DNA of 43,818 nucleotides from Bacteroidaceae bacterium (GTDB lineage: Bacteria; Bacteroidota; Bacteroidia; Bacteroidales; Bacteroidaceae): contig JAFRNY010000039.1 of assembly GCA_017429945.1 (NCBI GenBank), forward strand, positions 1-43,818. The letters are read 5' to 3'. Of the stretch, positions 36,507 through 42,691 are shown piece after piece; position 1 is the stretch's first letter; each line of letters opens with the position of its first letter. The notes under the pieces are model-generated. The model searched no databases. It saw only the letters and a list, made by a program, of their open reading frames with translations, and had not been told where the DNA came from. Position numbers and translations under genes: made by a program.

Positions 36507-36535
36507 TTGTTTTTCGATAAATATATCTACTTTTG
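36507..36535 (+). promoter_or_regulatory. Promoter of the DUF2975-HTH pair
   Basis: TTG at 36507-36509, an 18-base spacer and TACTTTTG at 36528-36535. The start codon lies 71 bases downstream, so the upstream in-frame start at 36451 is ruled out. Confidence 0.65.
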
Positions 36536-36606
36536 CGGCGTCGGAAGAGGAAGCGCGCCCTCTGCTTCGACGAAGTATCACGTTAAACAAAAGAAAGATT
36601 ATTGCT

Positions 36607-37086
36607 ATGTCAGAACCACAACCCACTAAAGCCTTGCGTTGCATCTGTTATGCTGCGCTGGTCTTCTGCCTGCTGCTCATCGTGGCTTACTGCTTTCAGG
36701 CATTTCATCGTTATGCTCAGATTGTACCGACAGACAACGCGGATCTGCGAACCACCTTCCTCACGCTGTTCTTTGGACACATTGTGACGAAGGTTGTTTT
36801 ATTACTGCTGTGCGCGCTGTTCGCCATCTTCCAGTTGGGAGGCTTGCGACAAGGCGACCTGTTCCCGCGGCGGAATGTAGGCATCATCGTCGCTGCCGGT
36901 ATCATGGCTTTCCTCTCCTCCATCTTCGAGGCGAATGTCGGGCAGATCTATAAGCCTGTCATAGATAATTCCACTGTCATCGAGATCAAAGACGGAGCTA
37001 TTGCCATCCTGCTCCTGCTGCTCGTCTTCGCACAGGTCTATCGAATCGGCGGCAACGCAGCCCGCGAAAACCAGTTGACAATATGA
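36607..37086 (+). CDS. DUF2975 four-helix membrane protein
   Basis: 159 residues with four hydrophobic helices at about 10-28, 50-72, 90-108 and 130-148. The loop GLRQGDLFPRRNVGIIVAAG and the arrangement fit DUF2975 (YoaS-like) proteins. Function is unknown, but such genes are very often paired with a small YozG-type helix-turn-helix gene, as here. The 4-base ATGA overlap with that gene indicates translational coupling. The membrane protein may control the regulator. Confidence 0.75.
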   Translation: MSEPQPTKALRCICYAALVFCLLLIVAYCFQAFHRYAQIVPTDNADLRTTFLTLFFGHIVTKVVLLLLCALFAIFQLGGLRQGDLFPRRNVGIIVAAGIMAFLSSIFEANVGQIYKPVIDNSTVIEIKDGAIAILLLLLVFAQVYRIGGNAARENQLTI

Positions 37087-37304
37087 TTATCGTGAACCTC
37101 GACGTCGTGATGGCTCGTCGGAAGATGAGCCTCAACGAACTCTCGGAGCGGGTGGGCATCACGCTGTCAAACCTCTCCATCCTGAAGACGGGCAAGGCCA
37201 AGGCCATCCGCTTCTCCACGCTCGACGCCATCTGTAGGGTGCTGGAATGCTCGCCCGGTGAGATCCTGGAATATAGGGCCGACGAAGAGTGCGCTCGGTC
37301 TTAG
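37083..37304 (+). CDS. Small YozG-like HTH transcriptional regulator
   Basis: 73 residues, almost entirely one XRE/Cro-type helix-turn-helix: LDVVMARRKMSLNELSERVG (helices 1-2), ITLSNLSILKTGKAKAI (recognition helix region), and FSTLDAICRVLECSPGEILEY, the usual C-terminal half of YozG proteins. It is coupled to the DUF2975 gene and probably autoregulates the pair; no operator can be assigned. Confidence 0.85.
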   Translation: MIIVNLDVVMARRKMSLNELSERVGITLSNLSILKTGKAKAIRFSTLDAICRVLECSPGEILEYRADEECARS

Positions 37305-37332
37305 TCGCTTGTTACTTCAAGAATAACGCATC

Positions 37333-38367
37333 ATGAGACACCTCCTGACAGCAGCGCTACTTGCGCTGCCAGCCTTGACTATGGCGCAAGGCGCAGACAG
37401 CAGTTTTCAGATAGCGCACGTACGCACGATGCAAGAAGTGCTGGTGCGTGCCGACGAACCCACTTGGATTCGCGCTAAGCTCAAACGATTCATCAAGGAG
37501 CGGGCGAAGAACTATCAGACGGAGCCGCGCTTCGGCGAGTATTCTTTCCGATATCGGGATATGGGCTCGGACCTGCAATGCGGTGACAAGCGTTTGGTTA
37601 CAGACTCCGTGACTTCCAATCGTTTCGAGAGCCACGGCCTCCTGCTCGTGCCGTCGATGGCGCAGCTGCAGGCCGACAGCCTCTTCCAGATTGTGCCTGA
37701 GCAGAACATCATATATGGGTCGGACTCTGCGCTCACGAGCAAGCCCGACAGCGTTTATCTCCACTGGACGCATTTCAATGATATGCTCTACGACAACCTC
37801 ATTCAGACCTTCGACAGCCGTTTCCTGCGCCAGCACCGCTTCGCTGTGAACGAGCAGTTTGAGCATCGGAATCGCAATGTCGTTCAGCTCATCTTCTGGT
37901 CAAAGCGATATAACCTCGACCGTGGCTTCCTGAACCTCGACACGGCTCGCTGCGTGGTACTTGAGGCCGAGCGCCACAGCGGGCTGGAGTGTGTAAAGGC
38001 TGAATATGGCAGTCGCTTTGCACTCGGCCTGCTCCACCTCTTCCTGAAAACCGAGCTGAAGGACTGGACGGTCAACCTGCGCGCTGCCTACGATGACGAG
38101 GGACAGCCTCGCGAGTTTCGCTATCAGAGTAGCCGGCATTTCACCACATGGAGCGATACCAAGAAGAAGCGTCGAGAATGGATTGACAGCAAGAGCAGCG
38201 TAGAGACAACGCTCATGATCCGTCCGACGGCCCGTACTGCCAGCTCCGACGCGCTCATTGACATTTATCCCACCAAGCACGTGGAAATCGTTAATTCCAA
38301 GAGCCGTAAGTACAAGATGCAACAACGGTTGGGCGCGGTGCCACGAGCGTACAGGCTGGTGAGATAG
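37333..38367 (+). CDS. Secreted protein of unknown function
   Basis: 344 residues with a signal peptide (1-18, LPALTMA-Q). I do not recognise the family. Visible elements: a basic segment (about 45-60, RAKLKRFIKERAKNYQTEP), LVPSMAQLQADSLFQI, HFNDMLYDNLIQTFDSRFL, FLNLDTARCVVLEAERHSGLECVKAEYG-type beta strands (about 198-225) and a basic C terminus. The strand content in the second half suggests a periplasmic beta-structured domain. It stands 28 bases after the HTH gene on the same strand, so it may be co-transcribed. Confidence 0.6.
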   Translation: MRHLLTAALLALPALTMAQGADSSFQIAHVRTMQEVLVRADEPTWIRAKLKRFIKERAKNYQTEPRFGEYSFRYRDMGSDLQCGDKRLVTDSVTSNRFESHGLLLVPSMAQLQADSLFQIVPEQNIIYGSDSALTSKPDSVYLHWTHFNDMLYDNLIQTFDSRFLRQHRFAVNEQFEHRNRNVVQLIFWSKRYNLDRGFLNLDTARCVVLEAERHSGLECVKAEYGSRFALGLLHLFLKTELKDWTVNLRAAYDDEGQPREFRYQSSRHFTTWSDTKKKRREWIDSKSSVETTLMIRPTARTASSDALIDIYPTKHVEIVNSKSRKYKMQQRLGAVPRAYRLVR

Positions 38368-38385
38368 GCTGTGCGCTCTGTCGGC

Positions 38386-38745
38386 CTACAGATCCCACAT
38401 GCTGTCGTGCCAGCGGATCTCGGGCGGCATGTCGGGGTCATGGATGACGATGGCGATGACGGGATAGCGGACGGGCATGAGCGAGGGATGCTGCAGCTTC
38501 CAGGCCATCATAGCACGCCAGAGCAAGGTACGCTTTTTGGCATTGACAGCCTGCTCGGCATTCCACTCCTCGCCGTGGCGCGTCTTCACTTCAACGAAGT
38601 ACAGCGTCCCCTCCTTCTGGGCAATGATATCCACTTCCTTGCGCTCATGCCGCCAGTTGCGCGCCAGTATCTCGAAGCCCCGCTCCGCCAGATACCTGGC
38701 TGCCAGGTCCTCGCCCCATTTGCCAAATTCGTTGTGCCGTGCCAT
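38386..38745 (-). CDS. YraN / UPF0102 family endonuclease-like protein
   Basis: 119 residues of the restriction-endonuclease fold. GKWGEDLAARYLAERGFEIL, NWRHERKEVDIIAQ and LYFVEVKTRHG give the PD-(D/E)xK-like motifs (Asp in EVDII, Glu and Lys in VEVK). Cellular role is not established; links to DNA processing have been suggested for the family. Its C terminus, PPEIRWHDSMWDL, departs from what I expect of YraN and matches a decayed fragment at 36291-36383. It is followed on the same strand by no other gene and lies 13 bases after the lipocalin gene. Confidence 0.88.
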   Translation of the reverse strand: MARHNEFGKWGEDLAARYLAERGFEILARNWRHERKEVDIIAQKEGTLYFVEVKTRHGEEWNAEQAVNAKKRTLLWRAMMAWKLQHPSLMPVRYPVIAIVIHDPDMPPEIRWHDSMWDL

Positions 38746-38758
38746 GGTGTCTGCTTTG

Positions 38759-39262
38759 TCAGTTGTGCTTCACCCAGATGAGCTTGCCCGTATCATAACC
38801 GCGGCGCTGCGCTTCCTTCAGAATCAGTTGCTTCGTTTCCTTGGTGAGCTGCGGCTTGCGCGAGAGGATCCAGAGGTAGCTGTCGCTGCTGCTGCCGACG
38901 AGGGCATACTGGTAGTCCTTGTCGATGAGGAGGATGCGGTAGTCAGAGTAGAACGGTCCGAAGAACGAGACGCGCAGCAGACCCGCGGTGTCCGTGGTCT
39001 TCGCCTTGCCCTTCGATTCCTTCGGTTTGTCGTTCTTGATGCCCGTGTTCAGCACTTCGATCTTGCCATCGGTGCGCAGCTTGTAAGCGGCCTTCGTCTG
39101 CTCCATCCCTCGTTCGAACCAATGGTCGTAGCGCGCCACCTCGTACCAGCTGCCGAGGAAGCGTTGCAGGTCAAACGACTTGACCGGGGTGTTGTCGATG
39201 TCGCCAGCCTTGCAGCCCAAGGCAAGGCAAATAGCAGCCAAAAAGAAGATAATCCGTTTCAT
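38759..39262 (-). CDS. blc: Lipocalin lipoprotein
   Basis: 167 residues. The signal peptide ends LALGCKAGD, a lipobox with Cys17, so it is probably anchored to the outer membrane. FLGSWYEVARYDHWFERG is the lipocalin GxW motif, DYRILLIDKDYQYALVGSS the second signature, and YLWILSRKPQL the third. Bacterial lipocalins bind lysophospholipids or fatty acids and respond to envelope stress. It is upstream of yraN in a two-gene unit. Confidence 0.92.
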   Translation of the reverse strand: MKRIIFFLAAICLALGCKAGDIDNTPVKSFDLQRFLGSWYEVARYDHWFERGMEQTKAAYKLRTDGKIEVLNTGIKNDKPKESKGKAKTTDTAGLLRVSFFGPFYSDYRILLIDKDYQYALVGSSSDSYLWILSRKPQLTKETKQLILKEAQRRGYDTGKLIWVKHN

Positions 39263-39325
39263 AAGAGAGGTCTTTAGGTTTCCGAAAGCAACATCACCTT
39301 GCGTGACTTATCGCTTTTCATGGTG

Positions 39326-39359
39326 CAAAGATACAAAATTGTTAAGACCGCACAGCAAA
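39326..39359 (-). promoter_or_regulatory. Promoter of the lipocalin-yraN unit
   Basis: On the minus strand TTTG (39359-39356), a 22-base spacer and TATCTTTG (39333-39326). The spacer is at the long end of the known range. From 39263 to 39562 there is no gene; the space holds this promoter and the divergent one for the second sigma factor. Confidence 0.5.
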
Positions 39360-39427
39360 AACCACTCGTTTTTGTCTCCTGATGCCAACAAACAGCGTCC
39401 TTTTATGGTCGTTAACTCAAAAAAGTG

Positions 39428-39435
39428 TACCTTTG
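39428..39435 (+). promoter_or_regulatory. -7 element of the second sigma operon
   Basis: TACCTTTG matches the -7 consensus; an imperfect -33 (TATG, 39404-39407) lies 20 bases upstream. The leader to the start at 39563 is about 120 bases, unusually long here, with no strong structure seen. Confidence 0.55.
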
Positions 39436-39562
39436 CAGCACATTACTCCCAGTCTCAGTACAAACTTTTTTGCAAAGAGGGGTATTTGATTTCGCCTCCC
39501 GTGGGTCTTATAGGTGATTTGGAATTCCAACCAGCATCTACTGAAACCCAGAAAAGACATTT

Positions 39563-40054
39563 ATGGATTACACGAAACCAACGTTCGAACGCCTGTTCAA
39601 GGACAACTATCCGCACATGTATCGCATGGCATTCTCTATGGTAGAGGACGCCGACGATGCCAAGGATGTGGTCAGCCAGGTGTTCACACAGATGTGGCGA
39701 AGCAAGCCCCAGGTGAGCGACGGCAGCTTGAGAGGCTACCTCCTGGCCGCCACCCGCAACCAATGTCTCCACCTGTTGCGGCAGCGGCAACTGCAGCGCG
39801 AGATGGAGGCCGAGTTGCAGCTGGCGGCGCAGGACAGCGTCGATGAAGAGCGCGAGGAACTGATGAGGCAACTGCAGCAGGTCATCGACGAGAACCTGAC
39901 AGAGCAGGACCGCCGCGTGCTCAGCCTCCACTACGACGAGGAGAAGACCTACAGCGAAACAGCTACCATCCTCGGCATCAGCACGGCAGCCGTGAACAAA
40001 CATATCACGCGCTCGCTGGCCAAAATCAGATCAACCCTTAACATTGCAAAGTAG
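39563..40054 (+). CDS. ECF-type sigma-70 factor (second pair)
   Basis: 163 residues. Region 2 (about 8-75): FKDNYPHMYRMAFSMVEDADDAKDVVSQVFTQMW-type sequence and GYLLAATRNQCLHLLR. Region 4 (about 105-160): LTEQDRRVLSLHYDEEKTYSETATILGISTAAVNKHITRSLAKIR-type helix-turn-helix. It resembles Bacteroidetes ECF sigma factors that work with membrane anti-sigma factors in nutrient or envelope sensing. The stop is one base before the next start, the same spacing as in the first sigma pair. Confidence 0.92.
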   Translation: MDYTKPTFERLFKDNYPHMYRMAFSMVEDADDAKDVVSQVFTQMWRSKPQVSDGSLRGYLLAATRNQCLHLLRQRQLQREMEAELQLAAQDSVDEEREELMRQLQQVIDENLTEQDRRVLSLHYDEEKTYSETATILGISTAAVNKHITRSLAKIRSTLNIAK

Positions 40055-40055
40055 T

Positions 40056-42035
40056 ATGAAGACTGAAGATATTGACAAGAAGATTGGAATGCCCGACGTG
40101 AATGAGGAGTGGGCACGCTTTGAGCGCGAAGTCATCAATAAGGAGAGTGCACGACCTAAGCGCGCAGCTGCATGGGCGGCAGGCATCGGCATCGCAGCCT
40201 CCATAGCGCTGATGGTGGTCTTGGGCGTTCAAGACAAGACCCAGACCCCCCTCCCGTCCCCCCTGAAGGGGGGAAGTGGTTACCTAACCAGAACAGAAGG
40301 GGAAGCATCCAGTCTGACGCATTCCACTTCCCCTCTTCTTGAGGGACCAAGCGTCTCTTCGAGCCGAGCGGAGGGGGGACGGGAGAGGGGCCTTATTGAC
40401 ATTGAAAGCCTCCAGGATGATTCTGAGGGAACAAGTTGGAGCACTCCCTTGGATCAGCAGCTGGCAGGCTTGACAATTGTCTCCAGCTCATCCAGCTTAG
40501 GACCAGGCAATACCATGCGCCTCGGAGGAACCTGCATTAAAGATTCTGATAGGATTGAAGGCAGGGATTTCGACCCCAGCACTCCCTTGGATCCGCCGAT
40601 CAAGGGGCTGACAATCGTCTCCAGCTCATCTGAATTAGGACCTGGCCATACCATGCGGCTTGGGCCTACGTGTCCAAAGGTGGTGGAACCTAACGCCATG
40701 CGCCCCTCGCTCCAGGGGCAGATAGCAGGGCTCCCGGACTCCATTGTGTTCATTCCCAGCGACTCCATACGTCAAGGAGCAAGCGCGAGCGACTCCATAC
40801 TCTATATGGTCAACGGACGAGTGGACCCAGACTTCAATGCGTTCCAAAGGGAGAAGGGCAAACGTGTGGCTTCAGACTTCAACTTCGCGACAAGCGCATA
40901 CCTCTTCGACAAGAATCAACTCCTCATCCATTATGAGAAGACTGAATTGCAGCAGGACTCGACCTGGGATGAATCCACGACCAAAGAGAGGGCCATCAAG
41001 CTGGTGCTGAACGCACAGACCGTGCCATTCAAGCCCACACGGGAAATGACGCCGTCGGAAATCAAGTCCCGCCAGACGGCCTACCTCCAGAAGACCTATC
41101 GCGCCCGCCTCAAGGGGGACACTCACAGCGACACTTACTTCTCTCCCGACCTGTTTGGCTCTACCGCAGAAGAACGCCTGTTCGGATTGCTCACCCTCCA
41201 GTGTGGGAACAACTATGTCCACGAAGCTTTTGGCCCCATGGCCAGCGACAGTCATGGCATCTATGTTCCCCTGGTTCGCGACGTGACACTGCGAGGCGGC
41301 GACCGGGCTTGGTACGACAAAGGCCGGCTGTGGGCGGTCAAGGACGATCCCCAGTGCGATGCCGTCATCAGCGAGCTCCGGCAGGCTGCCGGGCTTGCCG
41401 ATTCGCACGTAGAACTCAACGACAGCGTCGTCAAGCTGGCCATGATGAGCGGCGGACGAGTGACGGCGGGCGAGCCCCATCCCTTCAACACCCACATGCA
41501 GAGCGCCATGGCATCATCTTATCTGAACAAGAAATACAGTTCTTTGGATCAAAGCGTCTTCTACTTCAAGCCCGAGGCCGACGCGCCCTCCTACTGGTGG
41601 GCCGAAGCCTACTATTCCACTCGGTCACGGAGGGGCGTGGCCGTGCATCTGCATGCCGTCTATAAGCTCTACGCAGACGACTGCCCCGACCTCCTCGCCA
41701 ATCGCAGGCTCGTAGAGGGTAGGGTGATGAACGAGCAAGGCCAGCCGCTGGCTGATGCTCGCGTGAGCTTCGGCACTTTAGGTTCCTCTGGCCCCGAGAC
41801 CTCTGCACGGGCAGATGCCGATGGTCGCTTCTCGTTCTGGATGCCCTTCCGCGATGCTCCCGTCTGGGTGCTATGTCCGGGCTACAAGATCGTGAGGGTC
41901 CAGCCCGCAGATTCCTCCATGACCATCCGTATGAAAGCCTTCTCGCTCATAACTCCTGGACTCAGGCGATACCTCAACGCCAAGGACTACAAAGGACTCA
42001 AAGGAAAGAAGGAGTTGAAAGGAATCATAGACTGA
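40056..42035 (+). CDS. Membrane anti-sigma-like protein with plug-like repeats
   Basis: 659 residues. A short cytoplasmic segment (1-35, DIDKKIGMPDVNEEWARFE) and one transmembrane helix (about 36-56) precede a large extracytoplasmic part. Residues about 63-113 are encoded by palindromic repeat R2. Residues about 130-160 and 176-206 are tandem copies of GLTIVSSSSxLGPGxTMRLGxTC, and about 219-226 repeats the related LQGQIAGL, followed by ILYMVNGRVDPDF (about 249-261). These resemble the plug domain of SusC/TonB receptors. A large middle domain (about 300-540) is unrecognised. A carboxypeptidase-regulatory-like domain lies at about 551-630 (VEGRVMNEQGQPLADARVSF). The anti-sigma role is inferred from position and topology. 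Start at 40056, one base after the sigma stop. Confidence 0.75.
   Translation: MKTEDIDKKIGMPDVNEEWARFEREVINKESARPKRAAAWAAGIGIAASIALMVVLGVQDKTQTPLPSPLKGGSGYLTRTEGEASSLTHSTSPLLEGPSVSSSRAEGGRERGLIDIESLQDDSEGTSWSTPLDQQLAGLTIVSSSSSLGPGNTMRLGGTCIKDSDRIEGRDFDPSTPLDPPIKGLTIVSSSSELGPGHTMRLGPTCPKVVEPNAMRPSLQGQIAGLPDSIVFIPSDSIRQGASASDSILYMVNGRVDPDFNAFQREKGKRVASDFNFATSAYLFDKNQLLIHYEKTELQQDSTWDESTTKERAIKLVLNAQTVPFKPTREMTPSEIKSRQTAYLQKTYRARLKGDTHSDTYFSPDLFGSTAEERLFGLLTLQCGNNYVHEAFGPMASDSHGIYVPLVRDVTLRGGDRAWYDKGRLWAVKDDPQCDAVISELRQAAGLADSHVELNDSVVKLAMMSGGRVTAGEPHPFNTHMQSAMASSYLNKKYSSLDQSVFYFKPEADAPSYWWAEAYYSTRSRRGVAVHLHAVYKLYADDCPDLLANRRLVEGRVMNEQGQPLADARVSFGTLGSSGPETSARADADGRFSFWMPFRDAPVWVLCPGYKIVRVQPADSSMTIRMKAFSLITPGLRRYLNAKDYKGLKGKKELKGIID
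40246..40390. repeat. Intragenic palindromic repeat R2
   Basis: Nested inverted repeats inside the second anti-sigma gene: outer arms ctcccgtcccccc (40251-40263) and ggggggacgggag (40373-40385) are exact reverse complements; inner arms gggaagtgg (40271-40279) and ccacttccc (40324-40332) also pair; and cccccc-tgaa-gggggg forms a small hairpin. On the opposite strand it reads aagtggaatgcgtcagac, t, ggatg, matching R3 (gaatgtattagacaggatg). The frame remains open across it. Confidence 0.75.
40442..40673. repeat. Tandem repeat coding for plug-like motifs
   Basis: A 94-base unit (40442-40535) recurs at 40580-40673, starting cactcccttggatc in both and ending after the MRLGxTC codons. The offset is 138 bases (46 codons), so the frame is kept. 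The copies differ at scattered, partly synonymous positions, which suggests an older duplication. Confidence 0.8.
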
Positions 42036-42089
42036 AAGATAAATCAGCCAGACAAGAAGTATAAATCAATTATAGGAAACACTTGAAGG

Positions 42090-42185
42090 CCTCCCGCTAC
42101 GTCGCGATGACGTGGCGGGAGGAGAACATGCTCGAGAATCGACGTGGCGGGAGACGAATTTGCTTGAGAATTGACGTGGCGGGAG
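42090..42185. repeat. Strong hairpin plus three-copy 32-base tandem repeat
   Basis: cctcccgctacgtc / gacgtggcgggagg (42090-42122, 14 pairs with one wobble, loop gcgat). Its right arm begins a series of gacgtggcgggag at 42109, 42141 and 42173, exactly 32 bases apart, with similar intervening sequence (agaacatgctcgagaat and gaatttgcttgagaat). It fills the gap between the second anti-sigma gene and the BlaI promoter. No T run follows the hairpin. Confidence 0.8.
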
Positions 42186-42233
42186 GTGTTGTGATGGAAG
42201 AACTGTTTACGTGACTCGGTAAAAGATATTATT

Positions 42234-42326
42234 CAACGGTATTTATAGTTAAATAATATGAATTTATTTGTCTGAATCACCAAAAACCTCTTCCTTTGCG
42301 GCAGAATTAAACGATAAATACCGTTG
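42234..42326. promoter_or_regulatory. Inverted repeat flanking the BlaI promoter, probable operators
   Basis: caacggtatttat (42234-42246) and ataaataccgttg (42314-42326) are exact 13-base reverse complements, one before the -33 box and one between the -7 box and the start codon. Autoregulation of BlaI-type pairs from such sites is typical; binding here is inferred. Confidence 0.6.
42267..42298 (+). promoter_or_regulatory. Promoter of the BlaI-M56 pair
   Basis: TTTG at 42267-42270, a 20-base spacer and TTCCTTTG at 42291-42298, a -7 box with one departure (TT for TA). It lies between the two arms of the inverted repeat. Confidence 0.6.
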
Positions 42327-42329
42327 TTT

Positions 42330-42686
42330 ATGGTCAAATTAACTGCAAAGGAAGAAGAAGTGATGGAGTGGATCTGGCAGCTCGGACCCTGCTCCCCGAA
42401 GGATGTCGTGGCACAGTACGACGAGCCGCGCCCGCACATCAACACTATAGCCACCGCCTTCCAGGCGCTGGAGAAGAAAGGCTATCTGGCGCATCGCGCC
42501 CAGGGACGCGGCTACATCTATGAGCCCGCCGTGGAGCAAGAGACCTACGGGCGCTCTAAACTGACGTCGTTCGTGAACCGTTACTTCGGCAACTCCTACA
42601 TGCGCGTCGTGTCGGCGTTCGTGAACGAAGAGAAGGTTACCGAGGGCGAACTGCTGCAATTCCTGGCCGACCTGAAAAAGAAGTAA
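42330..42686 (+). CDS. BlaI/MecI-family transcriptional repressor
   Basis: 118 residues. The N-terminal winged helix starts VKLTAKEEEVMEWIWQLGPC, with SPKDVVAQYDEPRPHINTIATAFQALEKKGYLAHRAQGRGYIYEP, the classic BlaI/MecI/CopY pattern (given here in two overlapping family blocks, about 20-65). The C-terminal helices (YFGNSYMRVVSAFVNEEKVTEGEL, about 87-110) form the dimerisation and cleavage region. It represses its own operon until the M56 partner signals. The ATG at 42330 is chosen over a TTG two codons upstream, which would lie in the downstream repeat arm. The sensor gene starts 5 bases after the stop. Confidence 0.92.
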   Translation: MVKLTAKEEEVMEWIWQLGPCSPKDVVAQYDEPRPHINTIATAFQALEKKGYLAHRAQGRGYIYEPAVEQETYGRSKLTSFVNRYFGNSYMRVVSAFVNEEKVTEGELLQFLADLKKK

Positions 42687-42691
42687 ATGCT

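Noticed and set aside
36451-36606. Upstream start for the DUF2975 gene
   Set aside because: The extension covers the promoter at 36507-36535; the ATG at 36607 fits the family length.
42109-42185. Regular 32-base spacing resembling a small CRISPR array
   Set aside because: Only three 13-base repeats, similar rather than unique spacers, no cas genes; the first repeat is an arm of a hairpin.
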